Origin: Pseudomonadota bacterium
GTDB lineage: Bacteria; Pseudomonadota; Alphaproteobacteria; Rhizobiales; Beijerinckiaceae
Direction of reading: 5' to 3'
Assembly: GCA_023422485.1 (NCBI GenBank)
Contig: JAGTAM010000597.1
Coordinates: 1 to 6,246, forward strand
Length of the DNA: 6,246 nt
The notes beneath the pieces were generated by a model. That model had not been told where the DNA came from. It saw nothing but the letters and a program-made list of their open reading frames with translations, and did no database searches. Shown in pieces: positions 1-5,528 of the stretch; position 1 is the first letter of the stretch, and every line of letters begins with the position of its first letter. The translations under genes and the position numbers were made by a program.

Positions 1-270
1 CTGATGCAGGAGGCCCGGATCACGGAAGCCTTCCGCTTCACCGCGGTGCTCACCGACGGCGAGAGCCTCACCGCCTTCCGCTGGGCCTGCGACGGCCGCC
101 CGCCGAGCCTGTACTATCGCGAGAGCGAGCGCGGCCTCACCGTCGTCTCCGAGCCGATCGACGGCTGCAAGGAGGGCTGGACGATCGTGCCCAAGGGCGG
201 AACGCTGCGGGCGAGCCGCGGCCACCGTGCCACCGTCAGCCTGCCGCGCACGGAGCGCGCCGCCGCCTGA
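1..270 (+). CDS. Class II glutamine amidotransferase (YafJ/GATase_6-like), C-terminal end
   Basis: The reading frame is open from base 1 and stops with TGA at 268-270, so this is probably the last 89 codons of a gene that begins before the window. The ATG at position 4 is likely internal. Residues such as LTAFRWACDGRPPSLYY followed by GLTVVSEPIDG and GWTIVPKGGTL resemble the C-terminal part of the YafJ-like class II glutamine amidotransferases, where a strand reading 'vvSEPld...W..vp.G' closes the Ntn-hydrolase fold. The catalytic N-terminal Cys of this family would be upstream and cannot be seen. The family hydrolyses glutamine to provide ammonia, but the acceptor substrate of YafJ-type members is generally unknown. 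The assignment rests on remembered family patterns and the part visible is short. Confidence 0.72.
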   Translation: MMQEARITEAFRFTAVLTDGESLTAFRWACDGRPPSLYYRESERGLTVVSEPIDGCKEGWTIVPKGGTLRASRGHRATVSLPRTERAAA

Positions 271-309
271 TGCAGGCTTGCCCTGAGCCCGCAGCCATGG
301 TGAAGGTTT

Positions 310-418
310 CGAAAGGACGAGTCCTTTCGCGGGTGCAGGGCTAAAGCCCTGCAAATCGGCTTCGCCGGCTTCAGGGCTCTGCCCTGAAAACCCGCCAAAG
401 GGCCTCAAGGCCCTTTGG
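310..418. repeat. Multi-hairpin palindromic intergenic element
   Basis: Four strong inverted repeats and one weaker one are packed into about 110 bp. They are CGAAAGGA/TCCTTTCG (310-329), GCAGGGC/GCCCTGC (335-352), CGGC/GCCG (357-367), TTCAGGGC/GCCCTGAA (370-388) and CCAAAGGGCC/GGCCCTTTGG (395-418, loop TCAA). In addition GCGGG (329-333) can pair with CCCGC (391-395), enclosing the middle hairpins in a branched, cloverleaf-like fold. It fills the gap between the amidotransferase stop and the permease start, ending 9 bp before that ATG. This kind of block is typical of dispersed REP-like repeats, and I believe related copies occur in Methylobacterium genomes, but that is memory. The last hairpin could also act as a terminator, although no T-run follows it. 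Confidence 0.75.
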
Positions 419-427
419 AATCCCCCG

Positions 428-1219
428 ATGATGATCGAGCTTGAGACGGTCGCGGGCCTGTTAGGCGTGGCCGTGGTGGCGGGCGCCATCGACGCCATCG
501 CCGGCGGCGGCGGGCTGATGACCCTGCCGGCCCTGCTGCTCGCCGGGCTCGATCCGGTGAGCGCGATCGCCACCAACAAGCTCCAGGGCAGCGCCGGCTC
601 GGTCTCGGCCACGATCGCCTTCGCCCGGCGCGGACTGATCCGCTGGCGCGAGGCCGCCCCCGCCGCACTCGGGGCCGGGCTCGCCTCCGTCGCGGGCGCG
701 CTCTGCGTCAGCCTGCTGCCGCGCCCGGTCCTCGACGCGCTGGTGCCGGTCATGCTCGTCGGCATCGCGCTCTATTTCGCCACGGCGCGACGGATGAGCA
801 ACGAGGACGCGGCGGCACGCATCACCCCCGGCCTGTTCGCGGTGACGCTGGCGCCGGCCGTCGGCTTCTACGACGGCGTGTTCGGCCCCGGCGCCGGCTC
901 GTTCTACATGATCGGCTTCGTCACCCTGCTCGGCCTCGGCGTGGTGCGCGCCACCGCCCACACCAAGCTCTCGAACGCCGCGAGCAATCTCGGCAGCCTC
1001 GCCCTGTTCACGCTCCAGGGCGCGGTGATCTGGCCCGTGGGGCTCGCCATGGCGGCGGGTGCCTTCCTCGGCGCCCAGGTCGGCTCGGCGCTCGCCGTAC
1101 GCCTCGGCGCCCGGCTGATCCGGCCGCTCCTCGTGGTCATCGCCTGCGCGATGGCGCTGCGCCTCCTGTCGAACCCGGCCAACCCCCTGCGTCAGGCCGT
1201 GGCCGGGCTCTTTTCGTAA
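428..1219 (+). CDS. TSUP (TauE/SafE) family membrane permease, YfcA-like
   Basis: A 263-residue, strongly hydrophobic protein of the length usual for the TSUP family (about 250-270 aa), predicted to sit in the inner membrane with 7-8 helices. It shows the internal two-fold repeat of the family. The first motif, around residues 20-54, contains AIDAIAGGGGLMTLPALLL and ATNKLQG. The second, around 146-190, contains GFYDGVFGPGAGSF and HTKLSNAASNLGS. Family members export or import small sulfur-containing or organic anions such as sulfite or sulfoacetate; the substrate here cannot be read from sequence. Start codons at 428 and 431 are adjacent, and neither has a clear Shine-Dalgarno because the palindromic element lies immediately upstream. 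It converges on the mesaconyl-CoA hydratase gene, whose stop lies 29 bp away. Confidence 0.9.
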   Translation: MMIELETVAGLLGVAVVAGAIDAIAGGGGLMTLPALLLAGLDPVSAIATNKLQGSAGSVSATIAFARRGLIRWREAAPAALGAGLASVAGALCVSLLPRPVLDALVPVMLVGIALYFATARRMSNEDAAARITPGLFAVTLAPAVGFYDGVFGPGAGSFYMIGFVTLLGLGVVRATAHTKLSNAASNLGSLALFTLQGAVIWPVGLAMAAGAFLGAQVGSALAVRLGARLIRPLLVVIACAMALRLLSNPANPLRQAVAGLFS

Positions 1220-1223
1220 GCGT

Positions 1224-1245
1224 CTCGAGCCCCTTGCGGGCCGAG
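1224..1245. terminator. Possible shared terminator hairpin between convergent genes
   Basis: An imperfect stem, CTCG-(A bulge)-GCCC / GGGC-CGAG with loop CTTGC, occupies the 29-bp gap between the convergent stops of the permease and mesaconyl-CoA hydratase genes. Placement favours a bidirectional terminator, but there is no T-run on either strand, so this is only a candidate. Confidence 0.35.
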
Positions 1246-1248
1246 GCT

Positions 1249-2295
1249 TCAGCGCGGGATGAAGGCCCAGTAGTCGAGATCGAGGATCACCGACGGGTCA
1301 TAGCCCTCGCCCTGCTTGTCGGGATAAGCGCCGCAGGGCTGGTTCTTGGCCGCCACGGTGCGCAGGCGCAGGGCGCCGATATCGCTGCGGCCGGGCAGTT
1401 CGGCGGTCTCCAGCACCTCGGACCAGGCATAGACCGTGTCGCCGGCAAACAGCGGCGCCACGTGCCGGCCGGCATTGATGCCGCCGATGGCAAACGCGTT
1501 GGCGAGCCCGTTGAAGCTGAGCGCGCGGGCGAGCGAGATGACGTGGCCGCCATAGATCAGCCGCTTGCCGAACTTGGTCTCCCGGGTCGCGACGGCGTCG
1601 AAATGGACCTTGGCGGTGTTCTGGAACAGGCGCGTGGCGATCTGGTGCTCGGCCTCCTCGACGGTCATGCCGTCGACATGGTCGATCTTCTCGCCGACCG
1701 CGTAATCGCCGAAGCGGTGCGGGCTGCCGGCCAGCGCGTCGTCGTAAGCCGCCGGATCGAGCGGGGGCAGGGCACTCGCGAGGTCGGCCGGGTTCACGAC
1801 CTTGGCGAGCTGGGGCACGTGCTCCTCGGCGATCTGGGCTTGCGGGTCGCGCTTGCGCACGAGCACCCAGCGGCAATAGCTCAGCACGGTCCGGCCCGCG
1901 GCATCCGAGCCGGTGGAGCGCACGTAGACCACGCCGGTCTGGCGGTTGGAGCTCTCCTTCAGGCCGATCACCTCGGAGACCGTGGAGAGCGTCTCGCCGG
2001 GATAGACCGGGCGGTGGAAGCCGCCCTCGGCGTAGCCCAGATTGGCCAGGGCGTTGAGGGAGATGTCCGGCACGGTCTTGCCGAACACCACATGGAAGGT
2101 GAGCCAGTCGTCGAGCGGGCTCGCCGGATAGCCGATCGCACGCGCGAAGGCGTCCGAGGATTGCACGGCGAAGCGCGGGCCGTAGAGAGCGGTGTAGAGT
2201 GCCACGTCGCCCGTGGTGACGGTGCGGGGCGTGGCGTGGCGGATGATCTCCCCGAGGCGGAAATCCTCGAAGAAGCGGCCCGGATTGGTCTTCAT
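1249..2295 (-). CDS. meaC: Mesaconyl-CoA hydratase (beta-methylmalyl-CoA dehydratase)
   Basis: This enzyme reversibly hydrates mesaconyl-CoA to beta-methylmalyl-CoA in the ethylmalonyl-CoA pathway, the route by which serine-cycle methylotrophs such as Methylobacterium make glyoxylate from acetyl-CoA. It is a cytosolic double-hotdog MaoC-like protein. The N-terminal half (about 7-150) includes RFFEDFRLGEIIRHATPRTV and RPVYPGETL. The C-terminal half (about 190-345) carries QNTAKVHFDAVATRETKFG (225-243) then LIYGGHVIS, corresponding to the hydratase-2 active-site region, and ends in a DLDYWAF strand. I chose the ATG at 2295 because it gives MKTNPGRFF and 348 aa, the length I recall for the M. 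extorquens protein; an in-frame ATG 43 codons upstream adds an unfamily-like extension through the palindrome. Purine-rich GGGAGC lies about 13 nt upstream. The homologue in Rhodobacter is called mch; in Methylobacterium that name is used for a cyclohydrolase. Confidence 0.9.
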   Translation of the reverse strand: MKTNPGRFFEDFRLGEIIRHATPRTVTTGDVALYTALYGPRFAVQSSDAFARAIGYPASPLDDWLTFHVVFGKTVPDISLNALANLGYAEGGFHRPVYPGETLSTVSEVIGLKESSNRQTGVVYVRSTGSDAAGRTVLSYCRWVLVRKRDPQAQIAEEHVPQLAKVVNPADLASALPPLDPAAYDDALAGSPHRFGDYAVGEKIDHVDGMTVEEAEHQIATRLFQNTAKVHFDAVATRETKFGKRLIYGGHVISLARALSFNGLANAFAIGGINAGRHVAPLFAGDTVYAWSEVLETAELPGRSDIGALRLRTVAAKNQPCGAYPDKQGEGYDPSVILDLDYWAFIPR

Positions 2296-2346
2296 GGCTT
2301 GCGCGTCGCTCCCGTCACGGCTCTTCCTGGCCGGGGCGGTCCCGCT

Positions 2347-2363
2347 CTGAATACGATATTCAG
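2347..2363. promoter_or_regulatory. 17-bp perfect palindrome upstream of meaC (operator candidate)
   Basis: CTGAATA-CGA-TATTCAG is a perfect 7-bp inverted repeat with a 3-bp centre, 52-68 bp upstream of the meaC start codon and AT-rich against a GC-rich background. The size and position fit a dimeric regulator such as a TetR or LysR type, but which regulator binds is not visible. An alternative is a small transcript hairpin. Confidence 0.45.
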
Positions 2364-2456
2364 TCGAGACCCTAACGTCCTGATTCCGCATCGGCTTTTC
2401 GGACGGGCCGGCGCCTCTCCGCAAATCCGCTGCCCCCTCGCCTTAGCAACGGGTCC

Positions 2457-2485
2457 GGCCCGCGCGCAATGGCGCGCCGCCGGCC
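2457..2485. terminator. GC-rich imperfect hairpin downstream of yggT
   Basis: GCGCGC-AATG-GCGCGC (2462-2477), flanked by GGCC at 2457-2460 and 2482-2485, can form an imperfect hairpin just past the yggT stop on the minus strand. There is no T-run, so termination is only a guess from placement. Confidence 0.3.
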
Positions 2486-2492
2486 CGGCGGG

Positions 2493-2783
2493 TCAGAAGG
2501 CGATCTGGATGTAGAGGTCGGTGACGAGCTTCTGCACGAAGAGCAGAAGCAGGATCAGGATGATCGGCGAGATGTCGACGCCGCCGAGATTGGGCAGCAG
2601 ATTGCGGATCGGCCGCAGCACCGGCTCGGTGACGCGGTAGAGGAACTCGCCGATCTGCGACACGATCGGGTTGCGCACGTTGACCACGTTGAAGGCCACG
2701 AGCCAGCTCAGCACGGCGCTCGCGATGAGGACGTAGATGTAGAGCTGGATGATGGTGTTGAAGAGCCAGAGCAGGGCGTTCAT
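2493..2783 (-). CDS. YggT family membrane protein
   Basis: A 96-residue protein matching the YggT family in length and layout. A hydrophobic N-terminal segment (about 3-30, LLWLFNTIIQLYIYVLIASA) is followed by a short loop with NPIVSQIGEFLYRVTEPVLR, the family signature LPNLGGVDISPIILILLL (63-80), and a second membrane segment to about 86, ending LVTDLYIQIAF. YggT proteins are small inner-membrane proteins, linked to osmotic stress in some bacteria and often encoded near PLP homeostasis or DUF167 genes. Their molecular role is not settled. The ATG at 2783 is chosen because translation further upstream runs through the divergent tRNA gene as nonsense. It is divergent from tRNA-Ala across about 120 bp and lies 197 bp before meaC on the same strand, too far for tight coupling. 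Confidence 0.9.
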   Translation of the reverse strand: MNALLWLFNTIIQLYIYVLIASAVLSWLVAFNVVNVRNPIVSQIGEFLYRVTEPVLRPIRNLLPNLGGVDISPIILILLLLFVQKLVTDLYIQIAF

Positions 2784-2861
2784 GCGGGGGGTATCGGTCC
2801 TCGTCGCCCCAAACGCACGTCCGGCGCGGAAGGCGCGGGGCGCGGCGGGAAATTTCCGGAA

Positions 2862-2891
2862 TTGACAGGCCGAAGCGGACAAGCCTACAAG
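2862..2891 (+). promoter_or_regulatory. Sigma-70-type promoter of the left tRNA-Ala gene
   Basis: A perfect -35 box TTGACA (2862-2867) is followed after 17-18 bp by CTACAA/TACAAG (2885-2891) as a -10 region, placing the transcript start around 2898-2900, some 8 nt before the tRNA. The right-hand tRNA copy has no comparable promoter. Confidence 0.65.
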
Positions 2892-2904
2892 GCCCTCGCC
2901 TCGG

Positions 2905-2982
<78 letters not shown>

Positions 2983-3030
2983 TTCTCTTCTTCGGTTTTT
3001 CGCTTAACTGACAAGGGTTTGGTGGCATTA

Positions 3031-3049
3031 GCTAAGAATTCGTCTTAGC
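3031..3049. repeat. Inverted repeat between left tRNA and integrase
   Basis: GCTAAGA-ATTCG-TCTTAGC is a 7-bp perfect stem, flanked by a further nested pair GCTTA (3002-3006) / TAAGC (3051-3055). It lies between attL and the arm-site pair and could be a transcript hairpin behind the tRNA or a protein-binding site for recombination or integrase control. Confidence 0.45.
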
Positions 3050-3085
3050 GTAAGCCGAAAGCAGATAGCCTCATAGGATCGACCG

Positions 3086-3106
3086 GTCACACTGGCGTCA
3101 CAGTGG
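3086..3106 (+). other. Left pair of putative integrase arm-type sites
   Basis: GTCACACTGG (3086-3095) and GTCACAGTGG (3097-3106) are 10-mers differing at one base, with an 11-bp period, so both face the same side of the helix. The pair begins 103 nt after the left tRNA and has a counterpart at 5334-5354. The second site ends 11 bp before the preferred integrase ATG and overlaps the alternative GTG start at 3103, so integrase binding here could repress its own gene. Arm-type function is inferred from arrangement. Confidence 0.55.
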
Positions 3107-3117
3107 ATGGTCGAGGA

Positions 3118-4149
3118 ATGGCTACGATTCGCAAGAGAGGCTCGTCCTGGCAGGCTCAAGTCAGGCGCGAAGGGTCACCACCAGCCTCAAAAAGTTTCAG
3201 CCTGAAAGCAGATGCCATTCGATGGGCGCGCGATTATGAGCGTGCGATCGAACGATCCGAACTACCAGCCAATGCCGGTGATCTTAAGCGGCTGACAGTA
3301 GGCGACCTTCTGAGCCGATACGAACGAACGATCACAGTCGCCAAAAAGGGCGCGGAAAAGGAACGCTACAAGATACGCGTCCTGCTGCACCATCCACTCG
3401 CAAAGATTTCCTTGCGCAGTCTGACACCGGGCGACCTTGCAGCGTATAGAGACAGTCGATTGAGCATTGTTCAAACGGCGACCGTTCGACGGGAAATCGC
3501 CATCCTGCAACATTGCTTCGAAGTTGCGAGAAATGAATGGGATATTCCCCTCTCTTCAAATCCCACCAAGCACGTAGCACAACCTGCAGCCGGAAAGCCA
3601 CGTGATCTACGTCTGAATGATGGCGACAGAGAACGGATAGAGGAAGCATTAGCCGAAAGTCGCCTATGGTATCTACGGCCACTATTCGTCCTAGCCGTTG
3701 AAACAGCTATGCGGCGCGGCGAGCTTCTGTCTCTCCTATGGGCCAACGTCAATCTGCAAAATAAGACCGTCAAAATAGATGATACAAAAAATGGCGCCCC
3801 GCGAACAATTCCATTAACGCCGACCGCAATAAAAGAGCTGAAACAGCTCATTCCATCGGACACTAAAGTGTTCCCGATTAGCGATATCGCAGTGCGACTA
3901 AGTTGGGAGAGAATAAGAGCAAAGGCCGGCACACCGAATTTACGATTTCATGACCTGCGGCATGAAGCTATAAGCCGATTCTTCGAAATGGGCCTAAGCA
4001 TCCCGGAGGTATCGCTAGTCAGCGGGCACAAAGATTACAGAATGCTTGCGAGATATACAAATTTGCGACCCGCCGATATTGCGAATAAGCTTTCCTTGCT
4101 CAGCAAAGCGAAACTTGTATGCTCCTCCGATGACAACAACTTTGATTGA
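3118..4149 (+). CDS. Tyrosine recombinase (phage-type integrase)
   Basis: A site-specific recombinase of about 343 aa that would integrate and excise the element at tRNA-Ala. Numbered from the ATG at 3118, residues 1-40 (MATIRKRGSSWQAQVRR...) form an arm-binding type N-terminal domain. About 58-150 form the core-binding SAM-like domain, and about 160-320 the catalytic domain. All active-site residues are visible: Arg in TAMRRGELL (199), Lys in TKNGAPRTIPL (224), His and Arg in HDLRH (278, 281), His in SGHKD (304) and the nucleophile Tyr in LARYTNL (313). An in-frame GTG at 3103 would add five residues; I prefer the ATG because MATIRKRG is a common integrase start, although the GAGGA in front of it is too close to be an ideal ribosome binding site. 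GC is well below the flanking genes, indicating horizontal origin. It reads inward from attL. Confidence 0.93.
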   Translation: MATIRKRGSSWQAQVRREGSPPASKSFSLKADAIRWARDYERAIERSELPANAGDLKRLTVGDLLSRYERTITVAKKGAEKERYKIRVLLHHPLAKISLRSLTPGDLAAYRDSRLSIVQTATVRREIAILQHCFEVARNEWDIPLSSNPTKHVAQPAAGKPRDLRLNDGDRERIEEALAESRLWYLRPLFVLAVETAMRRGELLSLLWANVNLQNKTVKIDDTKNGAPRTIPLTPTAIKELKQLIPSDTKVFPISDIAVRLSWERIRAKAGTPNLRFHDLRHEAISRFFEMGLSIPEVSLVSGHKDYRMLARYTNLRPADIANKLSLLSKAKLVCSSDDNNFD

Positions 4150-4220
4150 GCGCCTTGCTATAAGGTTTTAATTCGTAGGCTGACAAAAGCTAATCTACGA
4201 TCGCTGCCGCCAAACGGTCG

Positions 4221-4400
4221 TGTTCATGGCTCGCTGCCTACTCAAGGGCTCGCATTACAGAGCTAACGCGCGGCGAGAAGCGGGACATCAGGACCGAATC
4301 CGGAACTGTTGTCATGGACCTGCGCGTCACGAAGACAGGGGAGCCGCGCACGGTGCTCCTTCATGCCCACCTGATTGAACTAGTGCTCTGGCTCGCTTGA
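4221..4400 (+). pseudogene. Fragment of a second tyrosine recombinase
   Basis: The frame open between stops at 4191 and 4398 encodes a recognisable piece of another integrase. WLAAYSRARITELTRGEKRDI corresponds to the catalytic-Arg region (canonical 'TGARxxEl...l...Di'). After it come MDLRVTKTGEPRTV, with the beta-hairpin Lys, and LLHAHLIEL, close to the 'vPLHphLiel' strand of phage integrases that act in genomic islands. The N-terminal domains and the His-x-x-Arg, His and Tyr motifs are missing, and the likely glycine before the Arg is altered, so it cannot be active. It is unrelated to the intact integrase in detail and has no start codon of its own. It implies that another integrative element once occupied or recombined with this locus. 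Confidence 0.65.
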
Positions 4401-4426
4401 AATGTCGGGTCGTCGAGTCGCCTCAG

Positions 4427-4534
4427 AGTGATGGGATCGAAGCTGCCGCGATGCCGAAACTCCACCGTAGTCCCGATAGCGTCGCCAGCGGCCAAGCCAA
4501 CGAGTGAACCAATCGCACGATCACGGATCGCGTC
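4427..4534 (-). pseudogene. N-terminal fragment of an ADP-ribosylglycohydrolase (DraG/ARH family)
   Basis: Read on the minus strand from about 4534, the translation IRDRAIGSLVGLAAGDAIG then TTVEFRHRGSFDPIT matches the N-terminus of the DraG/ARH fold, where an 'aiGsl.GlA.GDAlG...E' segment opens the metal-dependent glycohydrolase. About 35 residues survive. The following 'GGGPF...W TDDT' metal-binding region is absent, because the sequence becomes unrelated at about 4427. A clear start codon is not visible: the position before GACGCG reads CTA. These enzymes remove ADP-ribose from proteins or nucleic acids. The fragment begins exactly where the phosphatase fragment ends, so the two were probably consecutive genes in one transcript. 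I am confident of homology but not of substrate. Confidence 0.65.
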
Positions 4535-4653
4535 TAGTGTTCCTGCTCAAGGGTCTCGATGGCGCGAGGACGAGCCTCACGAAACCTCTGAATGGCATCC
4601 TCGGGATCAGCACCAAGCTCCACTAAAAGACGCGCCGCGATGGTCCCGGCACG
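4534..4653 (-). pseudogene. C-terminal fragment of a dual-specificity/tyrosine phosphatase-like protein
   Basis: The minus-strand frame from 4653 to the TAG at 4536-4534 reads RAGTIAARLLVELGADPEDA and then IQRFREARPRAIETLEQEH. This is the typical end of bacterial dual-specificity-type phosphatases: the last part of the Cys-x5-Arg loop ('GxGRaGT'), a helix, then 'R.aRpgAIET.eQE'. The P-loop Arg is the first surviving residue, so the catalytic Cys and everything N-terminal are lost exactly at the junction with the IS630 fragment. The stop abuts the ADP-ribosylglycohydrolase frame, suggesting a former translationally coupled pair. The family assignment is from motif memory; the substrate is unknown. 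Confidence 0.6.
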
Positions 4654-5309
4654 TCAGTGTCGCGCTTCTTCAAGCGCCACCGCATCACGCACAAAGAAAC
4701 ACGCTCCACGCCGCCGAGCAGCAGCGGCCGGACGTGAGGGCCGAGCGCGAGGACTGGTTCGAGGCTCAGGACGAACTCGATCCCGACACCCTCGTCTTCC
4801 TCGACGAGACGGCGACCACCACCCACATGGTGCGCCGCTACGGCTGGGCTGCGCGCGGCGAGCGCTGCCGCGTCGCGGTTCCGCATGGGCATTGGAAGAC
4901 GACCACCGTCACCGCCGCTTTGCGCACGAGCGGAGTGACGGCCACGGCCCTGTTCGACGGGGCCACCAACGGCAGGCGCTTCCGGGCCTACGTCACCGAC
5001 ACCCTGGTGCCCGTGCTGAAGCGAGGTGACACGGTGATCATGGACAACCTTGGCGCTCACAAGGTGGCCGGCGTGCGCGAAGCGATCCAGGCGGTGGGCG
5101 CCAAGCTGCTCTACCTTCCGCCCTACTCGCCCGACTTCAACCCGATCGAGCAGGTCTTCGCCAAACTCAAAGCCGACCTGCGCAAAGCCGCCGCGCGTAC
5201 GCTTCCCGATCTGAAAGCGGCCATCCGATCGGCCTTCCACAGCCTCACTCCAAACGCCTGCCGAAACTGCCTCACAGCGGCAGGATACGACGCATACGAT
5301 CCAACATGA
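4654..5309 (+). pseudogene. IS630-family transposase, 5'-truncated and frameshifted
   Basis: Most of the catalytic domain of an IS630/Tc1-mariner superfamily transposase remains. The DDE triad is present: Asp in VFLDE (codon 4803), Asp in IMDNLGAHK (5043) and Glu in PIEQVFAKLK (5148), with 34 residues between the second Asp and the Glu as expected. The C-terminus AAGYDAYDPT is also typical. The beginning, SVSRFFKRHRITHK, lies in another frame (4654-4698). It joins the main frame TLHAAEQQRPDV near 4697-4700, consistent with loss of one base in GAAAC. The N-terminal helix-turn-helix region is absent because sequence switches to the phosphatase fragment at 4653/4654. An ATG at 4428 in the main frame gives a longer open frame, but that extension is not transposase. 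No terminal inverted repeats were recognised. Confidence 0.85.
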
Positions 5310-5379
5310 CCGGAGGGTGGAGCAACCATTCCTGTCACAGTGGTGTCACAGCCATTGCTCGAATTTCGTCCGGAGGGTG
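5310..5379 (+). repeat. Direct repeat CCGGAGGGTG, 60 bp apart
   Basis: CCGGAGGGTG occurs at 5310-5319 and 5370-5379, bracketing the right arm-site pair, and an inverted pair GAGCAA (5320-5325) / TTGCTC (5355-5360) lies between them. The symmetry around 5334-5354 suggests a protein-binding region at the right end of the element, or the remains of an IS end. Confidence 0.5.
5334..5354 (+). other. Right pair of putative integrase arm-type sites
   Basis: GTCACAGTGG (5334-5343) is identical to the second left site. It is followed with the same 11-bp period by GTCACAGCCA (5345-5354), which shares the GTCACAG half. The pair ends 97 nt before the right tRNA copy, mirroring the 103-nt spacing on the left. 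In an excised circle the two pairs would flank a single tRNA core, as the P and P' arms do in lambda-type attP sites. Confidence 0.55.
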
Positions 5380-5417
5380 CCTTGCATTCGTCCTAGGGTA
5401 GGGCTAGCGTGAAAGCG

Positions 5418-5430
5418 TAAACGGTTGATC
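5418..5430 (-). promoter_or_regulatory. IHF-like site between right arm sites and attR
   Basis: TAAACGGTTGATC matches the IHF consensus WATCAANNNNTTR, read on the minus strand, at every defined base except the outermost W. It lies 21 bp before the right tRNA, between arm pair and core, where a DNA-bending protein acts in lambda-type recombination. The motif is short and could be chance. Confidence 0.35.
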
Positions 5431-5449
5431 TGTATGGTCTATTAGGCTT

Positions 5450-5527
<78 letters not shown>

Positions 5528-5528
5528 G

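Noticed and set aside
310..418. CRISPR array or tRNA-like gene in the multi-hairpin region
   Set aside because: The hairpins are different from one another, there are no equal-length spacers, and no tRNA T-arm or anticodon pattern can be built.
461..961. Minus-strand frame antisense to the permease
   Set aside because: It is rich in His, Gly, Arg and Asp with no motifs, as expected for the complement of a GC-rich membrane protein gene.
2296..2424. 43-codon N-terminal extension of mesaconyl-CoA hydratase
   Set aside because: The extra residues are not family-like and run through the AT-rich palindrome; the ATG at 2295 gives the usual 348 aa.
1234..2514. Long plus-strand open frame (426 codons) across the meaC region
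   Set aside because: It is the complement of mesaconyl-CoA hydratase, which has strong family motifs on the other strand. The plus-strand translation is rich in GRHGAQAQG-like runs and shows no domain.
2983..3000. Intrinsic terminator directly after the left tRNA (T-run at 2996-3000)
   Set aside because: There are five Ts, but only CTTC-rich sequence precedes them and no stable stem can be formed.
3262..3932. Several minus-strand frames inside the integrase gene
   Set aside because: They overlap a protein with every catalytic residue of a tyrosine recombinase and show no features of their own.
4428..4653. N-terminal part of the 293-codon plus-strand frame ending at 5309
   Set aside because: This part is the complement of the glycohydrolase and phosphatase fragments, so the apparent full-length transposase is a chimera; only sequence from 4654 is transposase.
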